Of a stretch of DNA of 64,000 bases, positions 8,494 through 17,826 are shown one piece after another (within the stretch, counting starts at the first letter, position 1; every line of letters begins with the position of its first letter). The DNA is from Rhizobium sp. 007 (GTDB lineage Bacteria > Pseudomonadota > Alphaproteobacteria > Rhizobiales > Rhizobiaceae). The stretch lies in contig NZ_CP064187.1 in the NCBI RefSeq assembly GCF_015353075.1, positions 4,232,728-4,296,727 on the forward strand, given 5' to 3'. A program made the translations under genes and the position numbers. The notes beneath the pieces were generated by a model, which did not search any database, was not told the origin of the DNA, and was given only the letters and a program-made list of their open reading frames with translations.

Positions 8494-9765
8494 TTATTGG
8501 AAGACAGCGTCAGGCTTATCCAAGCTGTCGGAACCTTCAAGCTGAACCGTGCCAAGATCGAGTGCGGCAATGACACGCTGGATCGACTTCGTTTGGTCAA
8601 CGAGACCGTCGACAGCGGCTTGAACGGCGGCGTTGCCGTCCTTGTTGCCTTCGGCAATCATCTGGTCGTACTTCTCGACCGTCTCGCCGCGTTTTGCCAT
8701 GGCATGCATTGCATCAAGCGTCGTCTTCAGCTTGCCCGCGACTTCGGTATCGAGTGCCTTGTCTTTCGCGGCAACGAGATCGTGCAGCGACGGGCCGGTC
8801 AGCTTCGTTCCGTCGACGCGGGTATATTCCCCGCTGTAAGCGGCGGCGATGCCGATCGCATCGTTGAGGTGCGAGTTATAGGTGTTGTCGGAGAAGCAAT
8901 CATGCTCCTCTTCCGGATCGTGCAGCAACAAGCCGAGCTTCATGCGCTCGCCGGCGAGTTCGCCGTAGGAGAGCGAGCCCATGCCGGTCAGGATCGCGAC
9001 GAGACCCGCCTTCGGATCGGCTTCGACGTTCTTCGTCGCAGCACCGTCAGCCACCCAATTATCGGTCATTTCTTGCAGGTCGGAGACCAGAAGCGTGGAT
9101 GCCGACTTCAGATATTCGGCGCGGCGATCGCAATTGCCATGCGTGCAATTCTTGAGGTCGTAATCGGTTGCCGGGCGGCTGCCCGCTCCCGGACCGGTGC
9201 CGTTCAGGTCCTGGCCCCAGAGGAGGAATTCGATGGCATGGTAGCCGGTAGCGACATTGGCTTCGACGCCGCCTGCTTCCTGCAGCGTGCCGGACAGGAA
9301 CTCCGGCGTCAGCTTGGAAGCGTCGATATCCTTGCCGTCGATCTTGATCGTCTTGTTGGCGATGACGTTTGCAACATAGAGCGCGTTCTCGTCGCTTTCC
9401 GCGCCGTAGGAGGCATCGACATAATCGATCAGGCCTTCATCGAGCGGCCAAGCGTTGACCTTGCCTTCCCAGTCATCGACAATCGGATTGCCGAAGCGGT
9501 AGACTTCCGTCTGCTGATAAGGAACACGGGCCGCAAGCCACGCATCCTTGGCAGCCTTCAGCGTCTCGTCGTTCGGCGTCTTCAGGAAGGCGTCAATCGC
9601 CTTGTCGAGCGCCTTTGCGGTGATCAGCGAGTCCTCGTATTTTGCATGCGCCACTTCGGCATAATGCTTCACGACGGCCGCAGCATCGGTGTCCGCGAGA
9701 GCCGGGCTGGATAGGGGTGCTATCGCCAGCGCCAATGCTGCGCAGAAATTCTTGTTGAGCTTCAT
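8494..9765 (-). CDS. Imelysin-family iron-regulated periplasmic protein
   Basis: First gene of the four-gene operon, 423 residues, with a Sec signal peptide (LALAIAPLSSPALA). The family signature GYHAIEFLLWGQD is at 174-186 and contains the GxHxxE motif; two imelysin helical repeats make up the rest, including a C-terminal pair with SYGELAGERM. Homologues such as cyanobacterial IrpA are iron-regulated and needed for growth on low iron. The upstream 230 bases hold a candidate Irr-type box and an inverted repeat. Direct metal binding or substrate is not known. Confidence 0.88.
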   Translation of the reverse strand: MKLNKNFCAALALAIAPLSSPALADTDAAAVVKHYAEVAHAKYEDSLITAKALDKAIDAFLKTPNDETLKAAKDAWLAARVPYQQTEVYRFGNPIVDDWEGKVNAWPLDEGLIDYVDASYGAESDENALYVANVIANKTIKIDGKDIDASKLTPEFLSGTLQEAGGVEANVATGYHAIEFLLWGQDLNGTGPGAGSRPATDYDLKNCTHGNCDRRAEYLKSASTLLVSDLQEMTDNWVADGAATKNVEADPKAGLVAILTGMGSLSYGELAGERMKLGLLLHDPEEEHDCFSDNTYNSHLNDAIGIAAAYSGEYTRVDGTKLTGPSLHDLVAAKDKALDTEVAGKLKTTLDAMHAMAKRGETVEKYDQMIAEGNKDGNAAVQAAVDGLVDQTKSIQRVIAALDLGTVQLEGSDSLDKPDAVFQ

Positions 9766-9845
9766 GGTCCTCTCCTATGACGGATATCCGTCTGAAATCG
9801 CCCGAATCTCTTCGCGCAAAAGAAAACCAGTGTCAAACACTCTAG

Positions 9846-9862
9846 TTTGGAAAGATTTTAAG
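9846..9862. promoter_or_regulatory. Candidate iron-control element (Irr ICE-like motif)
   Basis: TTTGGAA-AGA-TTTTAAG matches 11 of the 14 fixed positions of the ICE consensus for the rhizobial iron regulator Irr (TTTAGAA-N3-TTCTAAA). It lies about 80-95 bases upstream of the first imelysin gene. Site and spacing are suggestive only. Confidence 0.35.
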
Positions 9863-9920
9863 AATGGAACTTGTTTAAAAAGCGCTTGTTCAGAAAGGAC
9901 TTTACTTGGAAAAGGGCGGA

Positions 9921-9953
9921 AAATTGAACTATTAGCGTGCAATTGTTCAATTT
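9921..9953. repeat. Inverted repeat upstream of the imelysin operon
   Basis: AAATTGAAC (9921-9929) and GTTCAATTT (9945-9953) are perfect 9-bp arms separated by 15 bases. The repeat is 155 bases upstream of the imelysin start and 42 bases beyond the rRNA methyltransferase stop. There is no T-tract, so an operator is more likely than a terminator. Confidence 0.4.
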
Positions 9954-9995
9954 ATGATCTGGATCTCCCGCGCGTGCGCCATCACATCAGGCGCC

Positions 9996-11285
9996 TTAAG
10001 CTTTACGCTGCATCCGGCAGAAGAAGAAGCCGTCCGTATCAGTCGATGCCGGTGTCAGCGTAACCGTTTCACCATCCGACGAACGCGGGCGCGGGGCATT
10101 CTTGTCGAATAGCTCGTCCCAGGCAGCCAGGGCGCTTTCGATGGAGAATGCCGGATTTTCCGCGGCGAAGCGTCGGACCTGTTGTTCATTCTCCTGCGGG
10201 AGCATGGAACAGGTGACGTAGATCAGCTCGCCGCCGGGGCGCACGAAGGCGCTCGCCTGCTTCAAAGCATCCTGTTGCTGGCTCGTGCGCTCGTCGAGGT
10301 TCTTTGCCGTCAGCCGCCATTTGGTATCGGGGCGGCGGCGCCACGTGCCGGTACCCGTGCAGGGGGCATCGACTAGCACCTTGTCGCAGCGAGCGCGCAG
10401 GCTCGAAAGCGCCTTTGCATCGTCATGCACTTGAACATTGCGCGTACCGGCGCGCTTCAGGCGTTCGATGATCGGCGCAAGGCGTTTGCGGTCGGCGTCA
10501 TAGGCATGGATCTGGCCTTTGTTGTGCATCGCTGCCGCCATGGCAAGCGTCTTGCCTCCGCCTCCGGCGCAATAGTCGAGCACCTGCTCTCCATCCTTCG
10601 GCAGCACCAGATCGGCAACGATCTGCGACCCCTCGTCCTGAACTTCGAACCAGCCTTTTTGAAAGGAAAGCTCGGCTGTGACGTTCGGAAGCCGTGAGGC
10701 GCCTTCGCCGGCGGGAATCCGGATGCCATATCGCGCGATCTTCGCTTCATGAGCACCGGCTCTTTCAAGCGCTTTGACCGCCTTTTCGCGGCTGGCCTTC
10801 AAAATGTTGGCGCGCAGGTCGAGCGTCGGGCGGGAGGCGAGCGCCTGTGCTTCGGCAAGCCAGCTGTCGCCGAATGCCGTCTCGAAGGAGCTTTGCACCC
10901 ACTCGGGAATATCACCTTGGACGTGGACAGGCGCGGAGGAAAGAGCCCGGCTCTGGAAGGCTGTAAGCGCTGCATCGGGCAGCGAAGGCGGCGCGAACCT
11001 ATCGTCGGAGAGTTCAGCGGCAAGCGCTTCCGGCGTGAAACCCCACTGGCGGAACATGACGGCATAGGCGATCGCCAGCGGGCTGTCGTCGTCCATCAGG
11101 AACCCGTGTGAAAGCCGCATGCGCAGCGCATCGTAAACGATGTTGCCGATTGCGGCGCGATCGCCGGAGCCGGCGAAACGATGCGCAAGGCCCCAATCCT
11201 TCAGCGCGTCGGCGACAGGTCTCTTGCGCTGATCGATATCAGCAAGAACCGAAATCGCCCCCTCGAGGCGGCCGCCCAAACGCAT
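9996..11285 (-). CDS. RsmB/NOP-family RNA (cytosine-C5) methyltransferase
   Basis: Class I SAM-dependent RNA methyltransferase of 429 residues. Visible parts are an N-terminal RNA-binding/NusB-like helical region, the SAM-binding strand VLDYCAGGGGKTLAMA, the catalytic Cys in DAPCTGTGTWRRRPD and the second catalytic Cys in TCSMLPQENE. The family methylates cytosine C5 in rRNA or tRNA; whether this one acts at 16S C967 like RsmB is not certain, because alphaproteobacteria carry two paralogues. It stands alone, with over 140 bases on each side. Confidence 0.88.
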   Translation of the reverse strand: MRLGGRLEGAISVLADIDQRKRPVADALKDWGLAHRFAGSGDRAAIGNIVYDALRMRLSHGFLMDDDSPLAIAYAVMFRQWGFTPEALAAELSDDRFAPPSLPDAALTAFQSRALSSAPVHVQGDIPEWVQSSFETAFGDSWLAEAQALASRPTLDLRANILKASREKAVKALERAGAHEAKIARYGIRIPAGEGASRLPNVTAELSFQKGWFEVQDEGSQIVADLVLPKDGEQVLDYCAGGGGKTLAMAAAMHNKGQIHAYDADRKRLAPIIERLKRAGTRNVQVHDDAKALSSLRARCDKVLVDAPCTGTGTWRRRPDTKWRLTAKNLDERTSQQQDALKQASAFVRPGGELIYVTCSMLPQENEQQVRRFAAENPAFSIESALAAWDELFDKNAPRPRSSDGETVTLTPASTDTDGFFFCRMQRKA

Positions 11286-11389
11286 TCACGAAACTCCTGT
11301 TGCCACGGACGTGTGCACAATCCGCGGAAGCGTGACTGACGCTGCGGATAATTTCACAAGTCTCAACCGCGTGGTAGCCGCGATTGACG

Positions 11390-11414
11390 GCAAGAGCAAG
11401 CGCCGTCCGGCGCT
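11390..11414 (-). terminator. Possible weak terminator after the RlpA-like gene
   Basis: AGCGCC-GGAC-GGCGCT (minus strand, 11414 to 11399) follows the rlpA-like stop by 15 bases. Only a weak T-rich stretch (TGCTCTT) comes after it, so efficiency is doubtful. Confidence 0.3.
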
Positions 11415-11428
11415 GGTATCGGACGCCT

Positions 11429-11797
11429 TTAGCTGGCGGCGACGACTTCGTAGCAAACCTTGGCGGTACCCGAGCGGACCATGCCGATGTTCTGTGCGGC
11501 CGCGCGCGAAAGGTCGAGAACACGGCCGCGGATGAACGGGCCACGGTCATTGACGCGAACAATAACGCTGCGGCCATTGTTGCGGTTGGTGACTCTAAGC
11601 TTGGTGCCGAAGCGGAGCGAACGGTGAGCGGCAGTCAAAATGGCAGGGTTCATACGTTCGCCAGAAGCTGTTTTGGAATGCAGTGCGTACCACGAAGCAC
11701 CACCACATCCGGCTGCAGCAAATCCTTCGGCGGGAAGCATGAAAGAACTAGCTGCAATAGCTACGGCAGTGATTATAGAACGGCTGATATTCTTCAA
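11429..11797 (-). CDS. RlpA-like double-psi beta-barrel exported protein
   Basis: A 122-residue exported protein with a signal peptide ([21 protein letters not shown]). The whole mature part is an RlpA-like double-psi beta-barrel: [19 protein letters not shown], then [16 protein letters not shown] and [21 protein letters not shown], carrying the His and Asp of the lytic-transglycosylase family. It lacks the C-terminal SPOR domain of E. coli RlpA, which is usual for small rhizobial versions. Likely trims peptidoglycan strands in the periplasm. Confidence 0.85.
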   Translation of the reverse strand: MKNISRSIITAVAIAASSFMLPAEGFAAAGCGGASWYALHSKTASGERMNPAILTAAHRSLRFGTKLRVTNRNNGRSVIVRVNDRGPFIRGRVLDLSRAAAQNIGMVRSGTAKVCYEVVAAS

Positions 11798-12196
11798 AAC
11801 GGATTATCCCTCAACTATTGAACTTGCGCCTTTAGGGGCGGCGGGGCTTAAATCCGGCGAAAAGTGGCGAAAAAGTGCCGCGGATTATCACGGAATGTTA
11901 CAGTGCGTAATATTTGTGAGTCTGGCGGAATTCGAGTTGAAGAAGTGCAGTTGTCGAGAAAGCGGAAAAAAGATAAGAAAATCAGGTAAAATTAGAACGA
12001 TTTTTTCTGCCGCAGCGCACTGACTTGCTATGTTGCAAAAGTAACAAAAATAATTTTCCGATCTTGCCACAATTGATGCCTCATTTGCGCAAATTCAGAG
12101 GCCGTTAACCATAATACGGAGCGAAATTTAGATCGCGAGAATGCCAAAGTAGGAATTTTCTACTCATTTCGAATGTACCGGAATGGCCCGTTCGGG
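11798..12196. other. Low-GC intergenic region upstream of the RlpA-like gene
   Basis: About 400 bases, clearly more AT-rich than the neighbours (runs such as TTTTTT near 12002 and AAAAATAA near 12046). I see no gene, no strong hairpin with a T-tract and no tRNA. It probably contains the rlpA-like promoter. Confidence 0.4.
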
Positions 12197-13069
12197 TTAA
12201 CCGCGCCACCGTCCGCTCTGCCACAATTGCGCAAGCGACATCGGGTAATTCGGGAAGGAAAAGGTGTAGCCCGCGGCTTTCAATTTGGCGTTCGAAACAC
12301 GCTTGTTCTCGCCGTAGAAGGAGCGTGCCATCGGCGTCAGCTCGGCGGTTTCGAAGGGCTGTTCCGGAGGCGGCTCAACACCCATCAGCCCCGCTGCTTC
12401 GACAATGACATCCTGCGGCGGGCCGGGCAGGTCATCCGTCACGTTATATATGCCGCCAAGGCACCGGTCTGAGAGGTAGCGCGCCGACGCGCCGATATCC
12501 TCAACGCGGATGCGATTGAAAACCTGATCCTTCTTGATCAGGCGGCGGGCCGTGCCCCGGTTTAGATTGACAAAAGCATTCCGGCCCGGGCCGTAGATGC
12601 CCGCCAGCCGCAGTACGGCGGCCGGAATACCGAGGTCCTTGCCGAGCGCCAGCCACGCATCCTCTGCCTCGAGCCTTTCCTTCGATCGCCCGGAGACAGG
12701 AACGCAGACGGTCTCTTCGCTAACCCACCCACCCTTGTGGTCGCCGTAAACGCCAACGGTGGAAAGATAGCCGATCCACTGAAGCGCCGGCATCATCTTG
12801 CCGAGCTGGCCGCCTGCGAGATTGATCAACGGGTCTCCGGCTTCCCGCGGCGCGATCGATTGGACGAGGTGTGTGACGCTTTCCATGGCGCCAAGCAAGG
12901 CGTCGCTGATTATCTCGCCATCGAAAATGAAGGCTTCGATCCCTTGGCTGCGGAGGAGCTCAGCCTTGTCGGCCGATCTGGTTGTGCCGGAAATGCGGGC
13001 GCTTCCGGCCGAGAAAGCCTTGGCAATCGCCGTGCCGGAATAACCGCAGCCGAAAATCATCACATGCAT
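12197..13069 (-). CDS. NAD(P)-dependent epimerase/dehydratase-like SDR protein
   Basis: An extended short-chain dehydrogenase/reductase fold protein of 290 residues. The nucleotide-binding glycine motif is MIFGCGYSGTAIA, followed by YLSTVGVYGDH, the position of the usual Tyr-containing active site, and the sugar-epimerase segment LRLAGIYGPGRNAF. ATG 13069 overlaps the queG stop by one base (TGATG), so the two are coupled; an upstream ATG inside queG is less likely. Substrate unknown. Confidence 0.75.
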   Translation of the reverse strand: MHVMIFGCGYSGTAIAKAFSAGSARISGTTRSADKAELLRSQGIEAFIFDGEIISDALLGAMESVTHLVQSIAPREAGDPLINLAGGQLGKMMPALQWIGYLSTVGVYGDHKGGWVSEETVCVPVSGRSKERLEAEDAWLALGKDLGIPAAVLRLAGIYGPGRNAFVNLNRGTARRLIKKDQVFNRIRVEDIGASARYLSDRCLGGIYNVTDDLPGPPQDVIVEAAGLMGVEPPPEQPFETAELTPMARSFYGENKRVSNAKLKAAGYTFSFPNYPMSLAQLWQSGRWRG

Positions 13070-14226
13070 CACACCACTCCCGCCAATTGCCATTCCGCAA
13101 GTACGCCGGCATCGGACTCATCCGGCCTTTGTGCCGCAAAGACGGCAAATTCGCCAGGCTCCATCAATCGCGAAAGCGCCCAGATTGCCATGCCGCGAAC
13201 TACCGGAGAAGCGTCAGTGGCCAGCCATCGGCATTGATCGGCGAGGCTATGATCACCGGAATTGCCGGCGGCGATCAATACATTGCGGATAAAGCGAGCT
13301 CTGCCGATGCGCTTGACCGGTGAGCCGCTAAAAAAAATCCGGAAAGCCGCGTCGTCCAGCGTCAGGAGAAAGGCGATCGACGGCTCTTTCAGGTCGTCGC
13401 GCGCCTGCAACTTCATTTCGGATGCCGAGACGGCAAACTTGTTCCACGGACAGGCGGCAAGGCAGTCGTCGCAACCATAGATCCGGTTGCCGATCAGCGG
13501 CCGGAATTCGAAATCGATCGGACCTTTGTGCTCGATCGTCAGGTACGAGATGCAGCGCCGTGCGTCGATCTGATAGGGCGCCGGGAATGCATTGGTCGGA
13601 CAGGCATCGAGGCAGGCGCGGCAAGAGCCGCAGTGATCGATCTCAGCGTCGTCTATATTGAGATCGGCCGTCGTGAACATCGAGCCGAGGAAGAGCCAGG
13701 AGCCGTGGCTGCGGCTGACCAGATTGGTATGCTTGCCTTGCCAGCCGAGACCTGCTGCCGCGGCGAGCGGCTTTTCCATCACCGGTGCAGTGTCGACAAA
13801 GACTTTGACGTCGGCCCCGGCGCGTGCTGCAAAGCGGGTCGCGATCTCCTTGAGCCGTCCCTTGATGACGTCGTGATAGTCGCGATTGCGCGCATAGACG
13901 GAGATTGCCGCCTTGTCCGGCTTTTCAAGAATAGAGCGTGGGTCTTCCCCGGGGCCGTAGTTGAGACCGAAGACGACGATGGATTTCACATCGCTCCACA
14001 GCGTGCGAGGATCGCCGCGGCGATCGCGCGTTTCAGCCATCCATTCCATCGTGCCGTGACGTCCGGCATCGATGAACTCGCCAAGCCGTTCCTTCGCTTC
14101 GGGTATCGAATCGGGCCGCGTGATGCGACAGAGCTCAAAGCCGAGCGTTGCCGCCTCGGCGCGAACAAAGGCGGTCAAATTGTCGCGGCGCTTGCGTTCT
14201 TTATCGTCTGCTATCCGTTCGGGCAT
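13069..14226 (-). CDS. queG: Epoxyqueuosine reductase
   Basis: Catalyses the last step of queuosine synthesis, reduction of epoxyqueuosine in tRNA, using cobalamin and two [4Fe-4S] clusters. The 385-residue protein has the N-terminal QueG domain ([34 protein letters not shown], split here by the reader at [10 protein letters not shown]). Both ferredoxin-type cluster motifs are present: [12 protein letters not shown] at 199-210 and CDDCLAACP at 252-260. It follows the GST gene after 12 bases and overlaps the downstream SDR gene, so all three form one operon. Confidence 0.95.
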   Translation of the reverse strand: MPERIADDKERKRRDNLTAFVRAEAATLGFELCRITRPDSIPEAKERLGEFIDAGRHGTMEWMAETRDRRGDPRTLWSDVKSIVVFGLNYGPGEDPRSILEKPDKAAISVYARNRDYHDVIKGRLKEIATRFAARAGADVKVFVDTAPVMEKPLAAAAGLGWQGKHTNLVSRSHGSWLFLGSMFTTADLNIDDAEIDHCGSCRACLDACPTNAFPAPYQIDARRCISYLTIEHKGPIDFEFRPLIGNRIYGCDDCLAACPWNKFAVSASEMKLQARDDLKEPSIAFLLTLDDAAFRIFFSGSPVKRIGRARFIRNVLIAAGNSGDHSLADQCRWLATDASPVVRGMAIWALSRLMEPGEFAVFAAQRPDESDAGVLAEWQLAGVV

Positions 14227-14238
14227 CGAAAGCCCTCG

Positions 14239-14931
14239 TCAGAAATCCAGGTCTGCGTAGTGAGAGACGGGTGTCAGTCCACGCACCCGCTCTGTCAGTA
14301 GCGGGCGGAAGGACGGCCGTGATTTCATGCGCTGATACCAATCCTTGGCGATCGGCGATTCCGTCCAGTCGATCTCGCCGAGATAGTCGAGGATCGATAG
14401 CGAAGCGGCCGCAGCGAGGTCGGCATAGCTCATGCGATCTCCTGCCAGCCATTGCCGCGAACCGGCAAGCCAGGTCAGGTATTTCATATGCTGGCGGATG
14501 TTGGCGCGCGCCGTGCGCAGGATCTTCGAATCCGGTGCTCCGCCGCCCTGATCTGCGCTCATCTGCAGTTTATACACGCGCTCGCGCGCCAGGGGCCGAG
14601 TTACATCCGTCTCCATCTTCTGCATGAACCACTCACCGAGGCGGCGGATTTCCGCGCGCTGGAAGGGATCTTCCGCGAGAAGACGCCGGTCGCGCTTCAG
14701 CACGCCATGCGTTTCATCGAGATATTCCGAAATGACAGTCGCGCCGCAAAGAGCGCGCATGCTGTCGTCCACGTAGACCGGCAAGGTACCGGCAGGATTG
14801 AGCGCCAGAAAGTCGCGCCGCTTTTCCCAGGTCTGCTCTTCAATGAGATCTGCCTGAAAGCCATACTCGCTCAAAATCAGCCGGACGAAGCGTGAAGCGG
14901 ATGACATAGGATGATGATAAAGCGTCGGCAT
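14239..14931 (-). CDS. Glutathione S-transferase family protein
   Basis: A 230-residue cytosolic GST. The thioredoxin-like N-domain begins LYHHPMSSASRFVRLIL, with the Ser/His segment where the glutathione-activating residue sits, and contains NPAGTLPVYVDD (cis-Pro) and ATVISEYLDE. The all-helical C-domain has LAGDRMSYADLAAAASLS. First gene of the GST-queG-SDR operon, divergent from uppP. Its substrate is not deducible. Confidence 0.85.
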   Translation of the reverse strand: MPTLYHHPMSSASRFVRLILSEYGFQADLIEEQTWEKRRDFLALNPAGTLPVYVDDSMRALCGATVISEYLDETHGVLKRDRRLLAEDPFQRAEIRRLGEWFMQKMETDVTRPLARERVYKLQMSADQGGGAPDSKILRTARANIRQHMKYLTWLAGSRQWLAGDRMSYADLAAAASLSILDYLGEIDWTESPIAKDWYQRMKSRPSFRPLLTERVRGLTPVSHYADLDF

Positions 14932-15080
14932 CGATACCCGAATTGTTGATTTCTCGCGGCATGCTCTGGTGCACTCATGTTCATAGCGCCCTAGTCATGA
15001 CTCATTCGTTGCAGCTATAGGAGCTTGGCCCCTTCAATACAAGCAAATCGGGCCTGGCCCCGCCTCACAAGGGATAAAAC

Positions 15081-15881
15081 ATGGCTGATATCTTTAGTGC
15101 ACTCATTCTAGGCCTTATTGAAGGCCTTACTGAATTCATACCGGTTTCCTCGACGGCCCATGTCCTGCTCGCAGGGCATTTCCTGGGCTTTCGGTCGCCG
15201 GGCAATACATTTGTCGTTCTCATCCAGCTCGGCGCGATCCTTGCGATTCTTCTCGTCTATTTCAAGCGGCTGCTGAGCCTGGCGCTTGCGTTGCCCCGCA
15301 GCGCGCGGGCGCGACATTTCGTCCTTGCCGTACTCTTTGGTTTTCTGCCTGCAGCCGTTATCGGCGCAATTGCGCATGACTTCATCAAGAACGTGCTCTT
15401 CGAAACGCCGATGCTGATCTGCGTCGTCCTCATCCTTGGCGGCCTCGTCCTCCTTGCCGTCGACAAGATCCAGTTCAAGCCGAAGTATCATGATGTGACG
15501 GAGTTTTCCTTGCCGATGGCGCTGAAGATAGGCTTCTTCCAGTGCCTGGCAATGATCCCGGGAACATCCCGCTCGGGCGCCACGATCGTGGGCGCGTTGC
15601 TGATGGGTGCCGACAAGCGCTCTGCAGCCGAATTCTCGTTCTTTCTCGCCATGCCGACGATGGTCGGCGCTTTTGCTTTGGATTTGTACGAGAACCGCAA
15701 TCTGCTGAGCTTCGATGACGGAATGCTCATCGTCATCGGCTTCGTGGCGGCTTTCGTCTCGGCGCTCTTCGTTGTCCGCGCGCTGCTCGATTTCGTGTCG
15801 ATCCGGGGCTATGCGCCCTTCGCCTGGTGGCGAATCTTCATTGGCGCGGCAGGCCTGATCGGCTTGACGTTGTTCGGCTGA
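15081..15881 (+). CDS. uppP: Undecaprenyl-diphosphatase (BacA type)
   Basis: Integral membrane phosphatase recycling undecaprenyl pyrophosphate for peptidoglycan and polysaccharide synthesis. The 266-residue length and the two signatures are typical: [14 protein letters not shown] at about 14-27 and PGTSRSGAT near 160, which together form the active site. Several hydrophobic membrane segments are evident. AGGGAT lies 8 bases upstream of the ATG. It is monocistronic, followed by a hairpin. It is distinct from the SbmA-like BacA needed by rhizobia in symbiosis. Confidence 0.95.
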   Translation: MADIFSALILGLIEGLTEFIPVSSTAHVLLAGHFLGFRSPGNTFVVLIQLGAILAILLVYFKRLLSLALALPRSARARHFVLAVLFGFLPAAVIGAIAHDFIKNVLFETPMLICVVLILGGLVLLAVDKIQFKPKYHDVTEFSLPMALKIGFFQCLAMIPGTSRSGATIVGALLMGADKRSAAEFSFFLAMPTMVGAFALDLYENRNLLSFDDGMLIVIGFVAAFVSALFVVRALLDFVSIRGYAPFAWWRIFIGAAGLIGLTLFG

Positions 15882-15905
15882 TTTTCAGATATTTGACATC
15901 CGGGG

Positions 15906-15930
15906 CGGCTCCAGAAAGAGCCGGCCTTTG
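15906..15930 (+). terminator. Hairpin terminator after uppP
   Basis: CGGCTC-CAGAAA-GAGCCG (15906-15923) followed by GCCTTTG, 25 bases after the uppP stop. The T-run is short, so termination may be partial. Confidence 0.5.
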
Positions 15931-15932
15931 CC

Positions 15933-16085
15933 TCAGTGGTTGAGAGAGGCTGTGGAGCAGGGATCGATGCCATAAGCCGGCGCGCAGCCGCCCTTCACCG
16001 CTGCGACCGAGCCGGGCGCAATGAAGGAACCTGCGAGGATAACCAGTGCCGCACACGCAAAAAGAAGCGCGATTGACTTGCCCAT
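15933..16085 (-). CDS. Small exported/membrane hypothetical protein (50 aa)
   Basis: A 50-residue frame, MGKSIALLFACAALVILAGS at the start, then a short polar tail with two Cys (KGGCAPAYGIDPCSTASLNH). It looks like a signal peptide or single membrane segment followed by about 25 mature residues that could form one disulfide. AAAGG precedes the ATG by about 11 bases. It is convergent with uppP. No known function; coding is supported by the clean signal sequence and ribosome-binding site, not by a recognised family. Confidence 0.6.
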   Translation of the reverse strand: MGKSIALLFACAALVILAGSFIAPGSVAAVKGGCAPAYGIDPCSTASLNH

Positions 16086-16302
16086 CGAATAAAGCCTTTC
16101 AAGTCGATTTAGCGCGCCGCAAATGGCGCTGAGTCCGTTTCAGGACGCGCGGGGTGTGTAGTCAGTGGAATGGCAAATAGCAATAAACGTTGCTGCTAAA
16201 TGTGGCGTTAATTTCACTAAATTTTTAATGCGTCTTTTATGCAACGCCGTTCCGGCTCGGCGTTATATAAAGCACGCGAAACTTGCCCGGTTGCCTGAAA
16301 GA

Positions 16303-16345
16303 AGCAAAAAGAAAAACGCCGTCTGTGAGCAAACACAGCGGCGTT
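16303..16345 (-). terminator. Strong intrinsic terminator of the NDUFA9-like gene
   Basis: On the minus strand AACGCCG-CTGTG, loop TTTGCT, CACAG-A-CGGCGTT forms a 12-bp stem with one bulge, followed by TTTCTTTTT. It starts 20 bases after the stop at 16365. Confidence 0.85.
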
Positions 16346-16364
16346 CAACCGATGCGATAATTTC

Positions 16365-17345
16365 TCAGGCTGATTTTCCCGAACCCGTGTACTGACCATG
16401 CGGGCGGTAATGCACCAGATACGACGGCAGTACGGAGGCCAGCATTGTCGGCGTGACGCCGAGGGCCTTCAACGTGAGGCCATCCGTTTCGGCCTTCGTT
16501 GAAACGACATTGTCGCGCTTCAGTAGGCGAACCTGGTCGGCCGTGATCGGGGGCTTAACGAAGGGAATGAGCGAAGCGACGCTGCCGATCAGCGAAGCGA
16601 TGCTGAAGGGAATGGAAACCAGCCGGTTTTTGCGGGCGGTGATCTTCAGCATGACCTGAAGACATTCGCGGAAGGTGAGCACTTCCGGACCGCCGAGTTC
16701 ATAGATCATCCCGCTCGCAGCCTTGCCCTCGACGGCGCGTGCCACGGCTTCTGCCACGTCCTCTACGTAGACCGGCTGCAGCTTCGTCTTGCCTCCACCG
16801 ATAAGCGGAAGCACTGGCGAAAGGCGAGCCATCTCCGCAAATTTATTGAAGAAGCCGTCTTCCGGCCCGAAAACGATCGACGGACGGAAGATTATGGCGT
16901 CCTTCTTGGTCGAAAGGATTGCCGCCTCCGCGCGGCCCTTGGTGCGGGCATAGCTGGAATCCGAATTGGCGTCGGCGCCGATTGCCGAAATATGGATGAG
17001 CTTCGCGCCGGATGCCCGGGCGGCTTCCGCCACGGCGCGCGCACCGAATTCCTGCACCGCATCGAAGGTGTTGCGGCCGGCCTCAAAGAGCACGCCGACA
17101 CAGTTGATGACGAAGTCGGCACCCTCGACGGCGCGATCGACCGAAGTGCGGTAGCGCAGGTTCGCTTGGACAAAAGAAATCTGCCCGACATTGCCGAGCG
17201 GCTGCAGAAAACCTGCCAGATCCGGCCGCCGCACCGCGACGCGGATGCGATAGCCGCGCTTTGCGAGGGCGCGCACGATATGCCTGCCGAGAAAGCCAGA
17301 ACCTCCGAACACGGTCACGAGCGGCGGCAGGTTGGCAAGGGTCAT
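16365..17345 (-). CDS. NDUFA9-like NAD(P)-binding protein
   Basis: An atypical SDR/NmrA-type protein of 326 residues. The glycine motif VFGGSGFLGRHIVRAL is near residue 12, followed by NCVGVLFEAGRNTF, HISAIGADANSDS and the FRPSIVFGPEDGFFN segment characteristic of the complex I NDUFA9 subunit family. Bacterial members act as ubiquinone-related or complex-I-associated reductases, but a catalytic role here is unproven. It is a single-gene unit closed by a strong terminator. Confidence 0.8.
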   Translation of the reverse strand: MTLANLPPLVTVFGGSGFLGRHIVRALAKRGYRIRVAVRRPDLAGFLQPLGNVGQISFVQANLRYRTSVDRAVEGADFVINCVGVLFEAGRNTFDAVQEFGARAVAEAARASGAKLIHISAIGADANSDSSYARTKGRAEAAILSTKKDAIIFRPSIVFGPEDGFFNKFAEMARLSPVLPLIGGGKTKLQPVYVEDVAEAVARAVEGKAASGMIYELGGPEVLTFRECLQVMLKITARKNRLVSIPFSIASLIGSVASLIPFVKPPITADQVRLLKRDNVVSTKAETDGLTLKALGVTPTMLASVLPSYLVHYRPHGQYTGSGKSA

Positions 17346-17457
17346 GGCAGGCTCCTCGAAAGGCTTGGATGGACGCGTTGATCGGCACTCGTATTAGCCG
17401 AAACCCGGCGCGACGGAAAGGTCCATCTTGCCTCAGCTTCGCAGATGCAAAGAGTGC

Positions 17458-17745
17458 TCAGACGCCTTCAACAACCACCATTTCCGCGTCGGCGACTTCC
17501 TGGCGGATCTTGGCGGCAATCTGGTATTCCGGGGAGTTGTAGCAATCGACCGCAGCCTGCATGGACGGGAACTCGATGACGACGTTTCGGGCTCGCGATT
17601 TACCTTCAAGTTCGGTGATTGCACCGCCGCGGGCGAGGAAGTTTGCGCCGTATTTTTCAAAGGCCGGCTTAGCTGCCGCGACGTAATCCTTGTAGCGCTC
17701 GGGATCGCGAACATCGACGCGTGCAATCCAGTATCCTTTTGCCAT
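17458..17745 (-). CDS. DUF1330 family protein
   Basis: A 95-residue dimeric alpha/beta-barrel-type protein (MAKGYWIARVDVRDPERYKDY, EFPSMQAAVDCYNSPEYQ), complete for the DUF1330 family. ATG 17745 is preferred to an upstream ATG because a perfect AGGAGGAG lies 8 bases before it. It is the last member of the pmtA-phosphatase-pyrF-DUF1330 run but is separated from pyrF by 81 bases and may have its own promoter. Function unknown. Confidence 0.85.
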   Translation of the reverse strand: MAKGYWIARVDVRDPERYKDYVAAAKPAFEKYGANFLARGGAITELEGKSRARNVVIEFPSMQAAVDCYNSPEYQIAAKIRQEVADAEMVVVEGV

Positions 17746-17826
17746 GGTTTTCTCCTCCTGTTGACGGTTGCCCACGTCATCCAAATCGCTGATATGTTCA
17801 GTATCAGCCGCGTCCTTCGCCAAGCG

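Noticed and set aside
8497..9714. A 405-codon plus-strand open frame
   Set aside because: Antisense to the first imelysin gene, which has a signal peptide and the GYHAIE motif; no family features in the opposite frame.
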